DNA of 64,000 bases from Apiosordaria backusii (Eukaryota > Ascomycota > Sordariomycetes > Sordariales > Lasiosphaeriaceae): assembly GCA_030549205.1 (NCBI GenBank), contig JAUKTV010000015.1, positions 248,001 through 312,000 on the forward strand. Reading direction: 5' to 3'. The notes below the pieces were generated by a model, which made no database searches, was not told where the DNA came from, and saw nothing but the letters and a program-made list of their open reading frames with translations. Below, in pieces: positions 1 through 12,704 of the stretch. Position numbers and translations under genes: made by a program. How positions within the stretch are numbered: the first letter of the stretch is position 1; each line of letters starts with the position of its first letter.

Positions 1-886
1 AATATTAAATATAATATTATAAAAGAATATTTTTTAAAAGCCTTACTTTTTAAAAAAATAAAAGAAATTAAAGTAAATAAATAAAAATATAAGTATAAAG
101 ATTATTTTTCTTTTCAAGTTAAAGTTTTTAAAAAAAGTTCTTTTATAATATTATATTTTATTTAAATTCTCTTTATAGTTAATTAAATATATTATTAAAT
201 TAATTAATATTACTTATATAATTATATATTTATTTAATAATTAAATTTCTTATTATTAAGTTTTATAATATATTTATAAATTAAACTTTTTTAATACCTT
301 CTTTATAATTAAATTACTTAAAAATATAATAATAATTTCTATATTAATTTAAATTAAAATTAAATATTAATATTTATATAGAATTAAAAAGATTCTATTT
401 ACTATTTTTTATATTACTTATTATATTAAATTAGATTTTCCAGTTAATTAAAGTTACTATAATAAATTAAATTTATAATTTTTAATATTAATATATTAAT
501 TATAATAAATATTATAATATATTATAAATTAAATTATAATAGAATAAATAATATAAATATTATTTAAACTTTATTATCTTTAATTAGAATTTTCTTTAAA
601 TTCGATTAAATTAATAATTTTAAAAAGAAAATTGTAAGTTTTATTAATAATAAAGATAATATTTATTTAAATATTTAATAATAAATAATTAAAATAATAT
701 CTTTATCAAATAAAGAATTAAATAATATAATTTATTTATAATAGTAAATAAATATTAATTAATCTTATAGTATATTAAATTTGTTATAAAGAAAGTCCAC
801 GTTAAGTATAATAATATAAAAGAATTTCTTTTTAAAAGATTCTTTTTTAAAAAATTTAAAATAAAAAATATATAATATCTTTATAT
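1..886. repeat. Degraded family 1 fragments
   Basis: Several partial, heavily mutated pieces of the family 1 repeat. Positions 1-60 and about 760-870 resemble its tail end in plus orientation, and about 120-480 resembles the tail-proximal half in minus orientation. Boundaries and target duplications cannot be seen because mutation is too heavy. Confidence 0.5.
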
Positions 887-1345
887 TTTTTAAAAAGTAA
901 AGCTTTTAAAAAAAGCTTTTTTATAATATTATATTCAATATTAATTCCTTTTATAGTTAATTTAATATACTATTTAATTTATTGAAATTACCGTTATAAT
1001 TATATACTTATTATATAATTAAAGCTTTTACTATTAAAGGTAATAAGATATTTAAATCTTTTAAACATTTCTTTTATTATTAAATTATTTATAATATTAA
1101 TCACTTTTTTATTAATTTATATTAAAGTTAAATATTAATATTCATATAAAATAAAAAGAAATTCTATTTACTATTTATTATAATTATTTTTCTTTATATT
1201 TTTTATTATATTAAAATTTGATAGATTATAAGATTAAATAAAAGTCTATTTTATACAATTCAATAATTTAAAGATATTATTAATATAATATTAATTTATA
1301 ATTATACTAAAAGCTTATAAATATAAAATCTTAAAGTTAAACAAT
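887..1345 (-). repeat. Family 1 partial copy, degraded
   Basis: Sequence runs parallel to the minus-orientation family 1 copies from their tail (RIP-mutated form of the AAGTGGAGCTTC end) through the region corresponding to the 25-bp tandem repeats, and stops near the motif equivalent to ATAAGATCCTAAAGTTAG. The head end is missing; the foldback sequence at 1361-1594 begins just after the break. Confidence 0.55.
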
Positions 1346-1360
1346 AAGTAGGCTAATTAC

Positions 1361-1594
1361 TTTATTATACGATTAGATAGTTATATATAAAATATATATA
1401 AAACCTTATAAAATTTAAATATAATTTTAAAATAAGTAAAGATATAAAAAGTCCATTAAAAATTATAATATTATTACTTTATATTTATTTATATAATCTT
1501 TTATAAATTTATTTAACTCTTACTTTCAAATTATATTAAAATTTAATAAGGTTTTATATATATACTATTTACAATTACCTAATCGTATAATAGG
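1361..1594. mobile_element. Foldback / MITE-like inverted repeat
   Basis: The left arm (from 1364, starting ATTATACGATTAG) is repeated as an imperfect reverse complement ending at 1591 (CTAATCGTATAAT). The arms are about 85 nt each with scattered transitions, and about 65 nt of loop lies between them. Long inverted arms with no coding sequence suggest a MITE or foldback element. I cannot delimit a target duplication with certainty, and there is no second copy in the window. Confidence 0.5.
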
Positions 1595-1631
1595 GAAATA
1601 AATATACTTAATAAATATTTCAACTTTACTA

Positions 1632-1850
1632 ATATTATAAAGGCATACGTAATTAAAGCTAAAGTAAGGTTACGATATAAATATATTATTTAGTTTAAAA
1701 TATTAAGTTAAAAAAGGAAAGAACTTAATTAAAGTTAAGGTTTTAAAGGCAGGCTTTTTATAAACTTATAAAATACTAATTAAATATAATTAAAATATAA
1801 AAATCCTTTAAATTTTTAAAAGTTATAACTAATACTATAATATTACCCCT
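1632..1850 (+). repeat. Dispersed repeat family 3, copy 1
   Basis: About 200 bp that reappear in the same orientation at 4250-4440. Shared landmarks in order: ATTAAAGCTAAAGTAAGGTTA, then a TATAAATATATTATTTA stretch, AAGTTAAAAAAGG, GTTAAGGTTTTAAA, and a final ACTAATACTATAATAT-like run. Differences between copies are mostly transitions, as expected after RIP. Identity of the parent element is unknown. Confidence 0.5.
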
Positions 1851-2770
1851 CGATTTAGAAAGTTAAATACTATATAATGTAAAAATAAATAAGAATTTAA
1901 AAATAAGTAAAGATAATAATAATAAAATAACTATTTAAAATAATAAATCAATCCTTATTACTATTAAATATTATTAATAATACCTTAATATTTATAACAT
2001 TAATATCTATTTAATCTTTAATAGATTTTATATAAAAAATAAACAAAATTTTAATATTCGATATATTTTAATATAATCTATTAAACTTTTAAAGTACTTT
2101 AATAAAGTTATTATAATTTAAAGGTAAAGTAAGTTAAGTATTTAACTAAATACAGGTCTCTTTATTAATAGCCTTTTAAAGGAAGGCTAATTTAATTGAA
2201 TTTAATTAATAATTAGCCTTAATTTTATAAAATAGTTATTTAAAGTAGGTAAAGAATTAATTAAAGAAGTTATTTTTTAATATAAATTATATATATAATT
2301 TATCTTTTACTTTTTATATTTTATTAAAGTCGTTAAATAAATATATTAATTAACTAAAAGAAGCTTAATAATTATAATTACAAATTTTTTTAATAAGTAT
2401 TAATTATAATTAAATTAGAAATTAGACCTTTACTTTAAATCGATTATATATATAGTAAAATACTATTTCTAAATTATTAATAACAGCTTTATTCATTTGA
2501 AATTTTACTTTAATAAATAGAAACTAATTTTTTTAAATATAGGCTTAGTTTATAAACTTAATTAAGTTAAGGAATAAAGGTTTAAGTTTTAAAGGATATA
2601 TTATAACCAATATATAAATAATAACAGTTTTATTTAATATAATTATTAAAATAATTATTATAATAAAGCAGGTTAAATTAAATATAAGCTAAGTTTAGAA
2701 ATTTTTAATTTATTATTATAATTTAATAATAAAGGTTTATAAATTAACTAATATAATTTATAATTATTAA

Positions 2771-3722
2771 CTTAAGGTTCGGTAGTATATATATAAGACG
2801 TAATATACAGATACTTACGATTAATATAACAGTAAACAGTATCTTTAAGTTATTTAGTGTACTATTAAACTAGCTATCTATTAAGGCGTCTTAGCCTTTA
2901 CTATTATACTTATAATCGATATTAACTTTACTAACTATCCTTTTACCTTATCTTTCTATATAAATGCTTTATCCTAAGTCCTTATATTATCATTATTAAT
3001 CTATAATCCTCAATCAAGCTTAATTAACCCCTATTTAAATCGATAGAATTCGGCATATTGTTTAATAAATAAAGTATTAAGCTTATATATAGCTAAATCC
3101 TAAATATAGGTAAGGCCTATATTTCGTTCCTTACTATCTTTCTTTAATATAGCCATTATTATATCGGCTAATTTAACCTTATTGCTATCTATATTAGGAT
3201 CTTATACTTATAGGTTTTCGATATAATTATATATTGGTATTATATTAATACTATCTTTTAATTATTAAGTTATATAGGACAGACTTATACTTAATACTAT
3301 AAATAGTCGGTTAAGTCTTAATATAGTAGGTAATGTAAAAGAGGAATATAGTAGGTAATATAGAAGAAAAAAGGCAAAGAAAAGTAGTAAATAGGATCTT
3401 TTTTAACCTTATATAAACGCTAGTACCTAGCCTTAGTATAAACCGGTAAAGGAATTATCGGTACGGTTATAAGTAATTCGGTAGTAAAAGAGGCGTTTAG
3501 AAGGTTTAGCTATAATATCATTATATAAGCTTATTATTAAACTCGACAGTAAAAGGTTTAACTATATAATAAGTATATAATAAGTATATGACAATTATAT
3601 AACTATAATAGTAGCCCTAGGCAGTTTAAATAGTATACTAGATCAACTGTAAAGAGAACTAACGCCGGATATAGCGTTATAAAAGAAATTTTTTTTTAGA
3701 AGCTCCACTTCTTAAAGAGACA
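2771..3722 (+). mobile_element. Family 1 retroposon-like copy E
   Basis: Complete copy of 952 bp. It starts CTTAAGGTTCGGTAG and ends CTCCACTTCTTAAAGAGACA. The 13-bp sequence TTATAATTATTAA directly precedes it (2758-2770) and directly follows it (3723-3735), a perfect target-site duplication. Two units of the internal 25-bp tandem repeat lie near 3315-3365. It has the same length and sequence type as copy G (32707-33658). The plus orientation takes the CTTAAG end as the 5' end; see the finding on the variable tail. Confidence 0.85.
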
Positions 3723-4249
3723 TTATAATTATTAAGTATTAGTTTTATTTATTATAGATTGGTTTCGAAAATCGAAATTTTTAAAGTAGTAAAAATAAAT
3801 AAACCGGTCGGTTTAAAAAAAAAGGTTAATTTATTAAAAGATTTTAATAAATAAGGTAATTTTAATAAAGTAGTTTTAATAAGTAAGGTTTATAAAAAAG
3901 TAAAGTAAATTAAAAGGTAGATTTTTTATAATTTTTAAAAAAATTAAAAAAAATAGAAGTTTAAAAGAAAGGAAGGTTATAATGAAATAATTAAAGTTAA
4001 AGGGTAATATAAGGATTAAATAAAGCTTTAATTAAATATATTAATTTAAAAGTTATAAACTTAGCGATTATAATTAATTATAAATTTATTAATGAAATAT
4101 AAAAAACTTTATTTTAAGTTAAAACTAAGTATTTATAATTATTTTAAACTTTCGAAAATAAAGTAATAAAGAATATTAATTGAAATTATCCTTTATTCTA
4201 AAGTAAAATCTACTATTTTTACATAAAAGAAGTAAATTTAATATAATAT

Positions 4250-4440
4250 AAGTCTATAAGTAATTAAAGTTAAAGTAAGGTTATAGTATAAATATATTAT
4301 TTATTTTAAAATACTAAGTTAAAAAAAGAAAAACGCTAACCGAGGTTAAGGTTTTAAAAGTAAGCTTTATATAGGCTTATAAAGTATTATAACTAAGCTA
4401 TAAAAAGCTTTTCAATCTTTAACAATTATGGCTAGTGCTA
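4250..4440 (+). repeat. Dispersed repeat family 3, copy 2
   Basis: Second copy of the repeat at 1632-1850, in the same orientation. It is recognised by the run AATTAAAGTTAAAGTAAGGTTA followed by TATAAATATATTATTTA and later GGTTAAGGTTTTAAAAG. Sequences upstream of the two copies do not match, so these are fragments of a longer element or independent insertions. Confidence 0.5.
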
Positions 4441-5426
4441 TAATATATATAATAATAATTATATTAAAAAAATAGTAAAAAATAAAACAATATAAACGTT
4501 ATTTAAATTTTAAAATATACTATATATATTATTATCATTTTATTTTTTAAGTTTAATTAGTTTTAATTTAAAGTATTTAATAAAGTATTAAATTAAAAAA
4601 TAATAATAAAAAAAGGTTAAAAATAAAGTATTTAAAAAAAGAAAAAAGAGTATAATTAATAAAAGTAATTTTAATTATAATAGTAATAATAAAGGATAAA
4701 ATAAGCTTATAAATAGCTAATTATTAAATAATTTAAAAATACTATTATATTAATTATAAGTATCTATATATTATAGTTTATATATATATATTATTAAATT
4801 AAAAGATTAATTATATAATAAAGACTAATTATTATAATAATAATTATAAATAATTATTAATTGTTAATTTTATTTTAGTTTTATATAAAGATCGGGTATA
4901 TTTAATATATAACTAGGATATTATTATATTATCATTTACTTTATTTTTAGTGAAAGTTTTAATTAATAAATTAATATAGTAATTACTGTAAATTAAAGTA
5001 ATGGTTATTATTTAATAAAATATTGTTAATTAATAGTTATAAAATAAATATATAAAGTATAATATATTTAGTAATAAATATAAGTTTATATAGTGATTTA
5101 AAAACTATTTATAAAACCGGTTAATAAATTAGTTCGTAAATTTATTTATAATATTGAAATAAACTTAATTAAATAAAAAGTATTATAAATAGGCTTTACT
5201 TTTTTATTTAATTTATATATTTTTATTTTCTTTAAAAATAAGTTAAATATTACTATATATATAAAGGTAAAAAGGACTTTATATATTTCTTTTATATTAT
5301 TTATTATATTAAGACTTCATTAATTATTAAAGCTCTAAATCCAATAATATATATATAAAATATAATATATAAATCCTTATAATTAATATGAAAGTATTTT
5401 CAAGTTATTTAATATAATTATTTAAT

Positions 5427-6377
5427 CTTAAAGTTCAATAGTATATAAATCCTTATAATTAATATAATAATAAATAATATTATTAAATTATTTAATATAC
5501 TAATTACTTATTAAAATATTTTAACCTTCACTATTATATTTACAATTAATATTTACTCTATTAACTATCCTTTTACCTTATTTCTTTATTTAAATACTTT
5601 ATCCTAAATCTCTTTATTATCTTCTTTAATCTACTAATCTATATTAAAATCAATCAAATCCTATTTAAATTAATAAAATCTAATATATTAATTAAAAAAT
5701 AAAATAGTAATAATATATATAATATATATTTAAACGTAAATAATATTTATATTTTTTTAGTTTTTACTATCTTTCTTTAATATAACTATTATTATATTGA
5801 CTAATTTAAAATACTTATACTAATTTAACTTTAGAATTCTATATTTATAAATCTTTAATATAATTATATATTACTATTATATTAATACTATCTTTTTATC
5901 GCTAAATTATATAAAATAAATCTATATTTAATATTATAAATAATCAATTAAATTTTAATATAATAAGTAATACAAAAAGAATATAGTAAGTAATATAAAA
6001 AAAGAATATAATAAGTAATATTAAAAAGGAATAGTGAAGAAAAGTAAATAGGTCTTTTTTAACCTTATATAAATATTAATATCTAACTTTAATATAAGCT
6101 AATAAAGGAATTATTAGTACAGTTATAAAAAATTTAATAATAAAGGAGGTATTTAAAAGATTTAACTATATTATTATTATATAAATTTATTATTAAACTT
6201 AATAGTAAAAGGTTTAATTATATAATAAGTATATAATAAGTACGTAATAAGCATATAGTTATAATAGTAGCTTTACGTAATTTAACTAGTATACTAAATT
6301 AATTGTAAAAAAACCAACGTTAAATATAGTATTGTAAAAAAACCTTTTTTTTAAAAAGCTCCACTTCTTGAAAAGAT
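5427..6377 (+). mobile_element. Family 1 retroposon-like copy I (strongly RIPped)
   Basis: About 951 bp. The head is CTTAAAGTTCAATAG (mutated CTTAAGGTTCGGTAG) and the tail CTCCACTTCTTGAAAAGAT. Flanks are ATAATTATTTAAT (5414-5426) and ATAGTTATTTAAT (6378-6390), 13 bp with one A/G difference, so the duplication survived RIP almost intact. Three units of the 25-bp tandem repeat lie near 5950-6030. Confidence 0.75.
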
Positions 6378-6414
6378 ATAGTTATTTAATTAACTACTTA
6401 TTAAATTATTTTAT

Positions 6415-6700
6415 TTTTTACTATTATTATTATAATTGAAATTAACTTTATTAACTATACTTTTACTTTGTTTTTTTTATTTAAATCCTTTATTTTAATT
6501 TTATTAATTATTAATTTATCGGTTTATATTTAAATCGATTAAATCCTATTTAAATTACAAAAGTTTATTTCAAAAATAAAATAATAATAATATATATAAT
6601 TACCTTTTAAATAAAAATAAGGTTTACCTTTTACTTTTTACTATCTTTTTTTAATATAATTATTATTATATTAACCTTTATTTTTATAATACTATATATT
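6415..6700 (+). repeat. Family 1 fragment
   Basis: A piece resembling the head-proximal part of family 1 (the stretch around ACTATACTTTTACTTTG, TTTAAATCCTTTATTTTAATT and TTAAATCGATTAAATCCTATT). It starts shortly after the target duplication of copy I. No ends are visible. Confidence 0.5.
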
Positions 6701-6842
6701 TCTATATTATAAATGCTATCTTTATATTAAAAAATATATTAATTTATACTTTATAATTTTTATTTAATTTCTTTAATAAAATAAGGTTTTTAATATTACT
6801 ATAGTCCATTTATTTATTAAATTATAACTTTATTTAAAAGAA

Positions 6843-7095
6843 ATGAATATTTAACGTTAAAGTAATATTAAAAAGTATAATAAAAGATAATAAATTTAGA
6901 AGACCTTTATAATTTACAAACTTTGTACTTAAGTAAATATAAAATCTATATTAAAGGTAGGGTAAGTAGAGTAAATAAAAGGCCTTTAACTTAAATGTAT
7001 AAGTTAATAAAAGTAAAACTCTATAATTAAATTTAAAGCTTTTTATTCAATTTATTAACTTTATTTTATTTATAAACTTACTTTTTAAGTATTAA
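6843..7095 (+). repeat. Dispersed repeat family 2, copy 1
   Basis: About 250 bp repeated at 35803-36052 in the same orientation. Shared landmarks are GTTAAAGTAATATTAAAAAG at the start, AGACCTTTATA, TATTAAAGGTAGGGTAAGTA, AAGTTAATAAAAGTAAA and a final TTTTTAAGTATTAAATACT. Differences are mostly transitions. The parent element is unknown. Confidence 0.6.
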
Positions 7096-8087
7096 ATACT
7101 AGTATAATAAAAAATATTTAGTAACTAATAGTTTTAGTTTTTTTATTAAGTTTTATATAATTATAAAGTTCTTTTTTTAATTATATATTTTTTTTTATTT
7201 TTCTTTTTATATTTTCTTTATCCGTTTTATCCCTTTTAGTAGTTTTTATTATTACAACCTTTTTTTCCTTTACTTTCTTTTTATTAATAATAATTTTATA
7301 AAAATAATTTGATTTATAATATAGAATATTAAGAACTATTAATAAAGTTAAGTTTATTATTTATTTAAATAGTTTTAATAAAATAGTACTATTACTTTTA
7401 ATAAATATAAATATAAAGACTTTTAAACTTAGAGCTTTTTATTTAATTTTTATTTATTAATATAATTCCTTTATCTTTTTTATTTAATTAAATATTTAAA
7501 TATATTATTTAACTTTTTATTATATTTAATAATATATTTAACTTTATATTATAGTTTATTATTGTTAAAATTATTAAATTAACTTTCTTTAATGAAATCG
7601 GATAGTAGTTTATTATAGGTTATTTTTTTAAAAGTAGTTAATAATTATATAATAATATTATAAGGTAAATCTTTATAGTATTAAAAAGTTTTAATTTATA
7701 TATTAAGTAGTTTACTTTTTGAATAATTGTAAATGATCTTAATTTTTATTATAATTATTTTTAATAAAAGCGTTTAAAAAGGTAATAGTTATAATAAAGT
7801 TTAAAATATACTTTATTATTTATTTTAAAGTTAATTAATTAGTAATATTTATTATATTATCTTTTATTATTAATAATAATAAAGTTTGTAATTAATTATA
7901 TAATTTTTTAAATATAGTCTTTTATTATAGGAATATTAGGAAAATCGGTTTTAATTAACGTTAAAATAATTAATAGTTTAATTAATTTAGACTTATATAA
8001 AAAATTATAAAGTAAAATATTAAAAGAATTTAAATATAAATTATTAAGCTTTTATTAATTTTATATAATATTATTAATAATAAATTA

Positions 8088-9084
8088 TCAATCACTTAAG
8101 GTTCGGTAGTATATATACAAAACGTAATATATAGATGCTTACAATCAACACAACAGTATCTTTAAGTTATTTAATATACTATTAAACTAGCTACCTATTA
8201 AAGTATCTTAGCCTTCACTATTATACCTATAATCGATATTAGCTTTACTAACCATCCTTCTACCTCATCCTTCTATTTAAAGGCTTTATTTTAAGTCTCC
8301 GTATCATCTTCTTTAATCTACCAGTCTATATCGAGATCGATTAAATCCTATTTAAATTAATAGAGTTTAGTATATAGGTCGATAGATAAAGTAGTAATAG
8401 TATATATAGTATACGTTTAAATGTAGGCGACGTTTATATTCTTCTACTTTTTACTATCTTTCTTCGGTATAGCTATTATTATATCGGCCAATTTAAAGTA
8501 CTTATAGTAATCTAACCTTAAGATCTTATACTTATAGGCTTTTAGTATAATTATATACTGCCATTATATTAGTACTATCTTTCAATCGTTAAATCGTATA
8601 GGATAGACCTATACTTAGTACTGTAATCGATTAAGTCTTAATATAGTAAGTAATATAGGAAAGTAATATAGTAAGTAATATAGAAGAATAATATAGTAAG
8701 TAATGTAGGAAAGGAATGTAGTAGGTAATATAGAAAAGGAAGAAGAGTAGTAAATAGGATCCTTTTTAACCTTATATAAGCGTTAATACCTGGCTTTAGT
8801 ATAGGCTAGTAAAGGAGTTAGCGGTACAATTATAAGCAATTCGGTAGTAAAGAAGGCATTTAGAAGGTTTAGCTATAATGTTATTACATAAGTTTATTAT
8901 TAAACTTAACGGTAGAAGGTTTAACTATATAATAAGCATATAATAAGTACGTAATAGTTATATAACTATAACGGTAGCCCCAGACAGTTTAAATAGTATA
9001 CCAGATCAATTATAAAGAGAACTAACGCCAGGTATAGCATTGTAAAAGAATTTCTTTTTAGAAGCTCTACTTCTTAAAGAGACA
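8088..9084 (+). mobile_element. Family 1 retroposon-like copy F
   Basis: About 997 bp. The 14-bp flanks TTAATAATAAATTA match perfectly at 8074-8087 and 9085-9098. Seven extra bases (TCAATCA) lie between the left flank and the conserved CTTAAGGTTCGGTAG head; extra bases at the 5' junction are common in reverse-transcribed insertions. Four units of the 25-bp tandem repeat occur at about 8640-8735. The tail is CTCTACTTCTTAAAGAGACA. Confidence 0.85.
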
Positions 9085-9973
9085 TTAATAATAAATTAAA
9101 GGTTTAATATCTTTTAAATTTAAATTTAAATTTTATTAAAAATATTTAAAATATTTTAACGATAAAGTCGATCATAATAGTTTATATTAATAAATTATCG
9201 TTAAATTAGATTAATTAATACTTATTAATTAATACCTTTTAATTTATAATATTAAATTAATATATTAAATATTTATTATAATAAGACTTTAAAAATTATA
9301 TAATATCTTTTTTTAATTAAAATAATATTTATTATTATAGGCTTAATTTAAGACTTTTTTAATTATATTATAAAGAATATATAAAGGTTTTATACTATTT
9401 ATTTACATATTATAAAGTAAATAAATAATATATAAAAAAGAATTAACGACTTTATTAATTATATTCTTTTTAATTGATTTACTTAAATTTCTTTTTTAAT
9501 AAATCTTTTATTTTACCTTTTAAATATATAAATTAAATATTATTTAAAATAACATTTCCTTTTTCTTTATTTAATTTATTTTATAATACTATTAACTTAC
9601 TTAAAGTATTTCATATTAAGGTTTTCTTTCTTAATAAATAGAAGATATTAAAATTATATTAATTTAAATATATTAATATATTAATTAATTTTTTATTAGT
9701 TTAGTTTATTAATATAGTATTTGAATTTATTTTTTTATCAATTTCTTTAATAAAAAAGCAATTTATTAAAATAATAACTAAATTCTATAACAAATAAATT
9801 GTAATATATAATTTCTTTGTACTTTAAATTAAATATATTATTTTTAACTTAAATAAATTATAATTAATTTTTTCTTTAATTAAATAATAATCTAAAAATA
9901 TACCCGATGTAATTTAATTAATTAAAATATTTTTATTTAATTATTAAATATAATTTTTTTAAAGTAGAATATT

Positions 9974-10403
9974 TGTGACGAACCCCTGTGCAGAACCTCT
10001 GAAAGGGATACTCGGTTGAAGGCAACTTCTGACAATTGGTTCGGTGCAGCTAAACAGTGCACAACAAGATGTCTCAATGTAAACACAAGATACCGTGAAT
10101 ACAAGCTGTGATTGCATACTGCGGAACTATCTACAAGCTGTCTAGTTCCTCCGTATATATAGTCTTCTTGCTCGTCGTGCTATGGCCTCGATCGCTCCTA
10201 GCACTTTGCATCCTGCGATGTGCTCGTCGTGCTATGCCCTCGATCACCCCGAGCATCTTGCATCCTGCAACATGCTCGTGTGTCTTGGCACCCTAGCACT
10301 TCTAGTCCGTTCCCACTGGTTGCTTCCTAGCTCCTAATGATTGGCTCGGGATGCCCCCGCGTCCCACATACTGTACGACCTGCCGCTGGTTTAACTTGTG
10401 ACA
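9974..10403. mobile_element. Solo LTR (430 bp), un-RIPped
   Basis: A GC-normal island inside AT-rich DNA. It starts TGTGACGAACC and ends CTTGTGACA (5'-TG...CA-3'), with perfect 5-bp flanking duplications ATATT at 9969-9973 and 10404-10408. This is the structure left by LTR-LTR recombination of a retrotransposon. No internal region, primer-binding site or polypurine tract is present. The 62-codon frame inside it (10108-10296) is not convincing as a gene. The lack of RIP changes says it arrived, or escaped, after the surrounding DNA was mutated. Superfamily cannot be told from an LTR alone. Confidence 0.9.
10169..10280. repeat. 52-bp tandem repeat inside the solo LTR
   Basis: The motif TGCTCGTCGTGCTATG recurs with a 52-bp period at 10169 and 10221, and a partial third start (TGCTCGTG) lies at 10273. 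The units also share CCTCGATC and a GCATCCTGC core. It may be a regulatory or RNA-structural repeat of the parent LTR. Confidence 0.75.
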
Positions 10404-11557
10404 ATATTATAATATTAAATATTTATTCGATTAATTTATTGATTTATATAAATAAAAGTCGATCGGTATTTAAATAGATCGTTATATATAGTTTTCTAAA
10501 TAATATAAAAAGGTTTAAATTCAATTTAAATTAACTTAAATATAAATTAAAAATAATAATTAATTTACTTTTATAAATTATTTAATATAATTTAATTAAA
10601 TTTATATTCTATAGTTAATAACTTAACGTTTTATTATTATAAAGGTTTAATTAACTTAATATAATATAAAATTCAATAATTTAAAATTCCTAATCCTTTA
10701 ATATACTATTTAAAAGCTTTAAAGTTTTTTAAAAAATGTTAATTAATAAAAAGTAAGGCTTTTATTTTAAGTATTAATACAACTTAAAAGTATTAATATA
10801 AAAATGAAAAAACTTAATATTAAAGTATCCTAATTATAATTTAATTAATAAAAGTATAATACTTTTATTAAAAAAGAATTTAAAAACCGTATATAATTAT
10901 TTAATATAGTCTTTAATTAAATTAAAAAGAAATTGCGATATTATTAATAAACACTTTATAATAGTAATTATATTTTTTAATAATATATTTTTAAACTTCT
11001 ATATATATATATATATATTAAAGTATTTCAATACTTTATTAAATTTTAAATTCTTTTATATTTTTTAGATCAATTAGTATTAATTAATTTCGGTATAGTA
11101 AATATATATTAAATTAATAAAAAAATAAGGTAATATTAATTATTATAATAGATTGCTTTCCTTTTATATTTCCTATAATATTTAATTATAAAAGGAAAGG
11201 ATAGTTACAAAAGAAAGAGATTTAATTTAAAGTATAGAAATTAATTATTACTTTACTTTTTATAATATTATATAGTATTTCTTAAACGATAAAAATTAAA
11301 TATATCGGAAGTATAAACTTTATAAAAAATACTATTTAATTTTAATTATATAAACGATTATAAATATTATTAAACAATTTTTTATCTTTTTTATTTAATA
11401 AAAAGGATTAAGCTTTTATTTAATATTGAATTTACTATCCTTTAATTAAAAGTATCTATATTATATTCTCCTTTAATATATTAATTAAACCTTTATTTAT
11501 TTATAGAGTAGGCTTCTTCTTAATTACTTTAATAATCTTTATAGTAAAAGGTTTATT

Positions 11558-11559
<2 letters not shown>

Positions 11560-11592
<33 letters not shown>
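11560..11592. repeat. (AT)n microsatellite
   Basis: A pure alternating TA run of roughly 30 bases in the spacer upstream of copy A. No function is evident. Confidence 0.8.
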
Positions 11593-11699
11593 AATAATAA
11601 TTTTAATATCCATTTTATTTATTTTAATTTTTAAATTAGAAACTTTTTTAAGGATAATTAAAAAGTTATTATTAAAATTAAACTCTTTTATTTATTTAA

Positions 11700-12704
11700 T
11701 GTGTCTCTCTAAAAAGTGGAGCTTTTAAAAAAAATTTCTTTTATAACGCTATACCCAGCGTTGGTTCTCTTTATAGTTAATCTGGTATGCTACTTAAACT
11801 GTCTAAGGCCTGCCTACTGTTATAGTTATGTAATTATTATATACTTATTATATACTTATTATATAGCTAAACCTTTTACTGTTAAGTTCAACAATAAGCT
11901 TATGTAATAATATTATAGTTAAACCTTCTAAACGCCTTCTTTACTACCGAATTGCTTATAACTGTACTGATGACTTCTTTACTGGCCTATATTAAGGCTA
12001 GGTACTAGTGCCTATATAAGGTTAAAAAGGATCCTATTTATTACTTTTCTTTACTATTCCTCTTTTATATTACTTACTATATTCCTTTCCTATATTACCT
12101 ACTATATTCCTCTTTTACACATTACTTACTATATTCCTTTCCTATACTATTTACTATATTAAGACTTAAACGATTATAGTACTAAGTATAGGTCTGTCCT
12201 ATATAACTTAATAACTAAGAGATAGTATTAATATAATGTTAATATATAATTATACCGAAAGCCTATAAGTATAAAATTCTAAAGTTAGATCGCTATAAGT
12301 ACCTTAAATTTACCGATATAATAATAACTATACTAAAGAAAGATAGTAACGAGCAGAATATAAACGTTACCTTTACTAAAAAGTTGGCTATATATACCGT
12401 CGCTACTTTATTTTATAATAAATACATTAACCTTTATCGATTTAAATAGAATCTAATCGGTCTTAAGCTAAAGTATTGGATTATAATAAAATAACTTAAA
12501 AGAAAGCTTTTAAAAAGAAGGATAAGGTAGAAGACTGGTTAGTAAAGTTAATTGATATTACGGTAGTAATTATAAAGGATAAAACAGCCTAATAGGTTAA
12601 GTAGCTAGTCCAATAGCTATATTAAATAGCTTGAAGATACTACTGTTATGTTAATTGTAAGCATCTGTATGTCATGTCTTATATATATACCACCGAACCT
12701 TAAG
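11700..12704 (-). mobile_element. Family 1 retroposon-like copy A
   Basis: 1005 bp, minus orientation. On the plus strand it starts TGTGTCTCTCTAAAAAGTGG and ends CACCGAACCTTAAG. Flanks TTTATTTATTTAA at 11687-11699 and 12705-12717 are a perfect 13-bp duplication. Four units of the 25-bp tandem repeat lie near 12055-12160. Sequence type is shared with copy C (18866-19870), which has the same length. Confidence 0.88.

Noticed and set aside
2771..3722. Family 1 as a TIR DNA transposon or MITE
   Set aside because: The two ends are not inverted repeats of each other, and the 12-14 bp duplications are longer than for common TIR superfamilies.
8640..8735. CRISPR-like array
   Set aside because: The 25-bp units are directly adjacent without unique spacers; this is a minisatellite in a eukaryotic repeat.
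10108..10296. 62-codon frame inside the GC-normal island
   Set aside because: It lies wholly within the solo LTR and spans its 52-bp tandem repeat; no protein family recognised.
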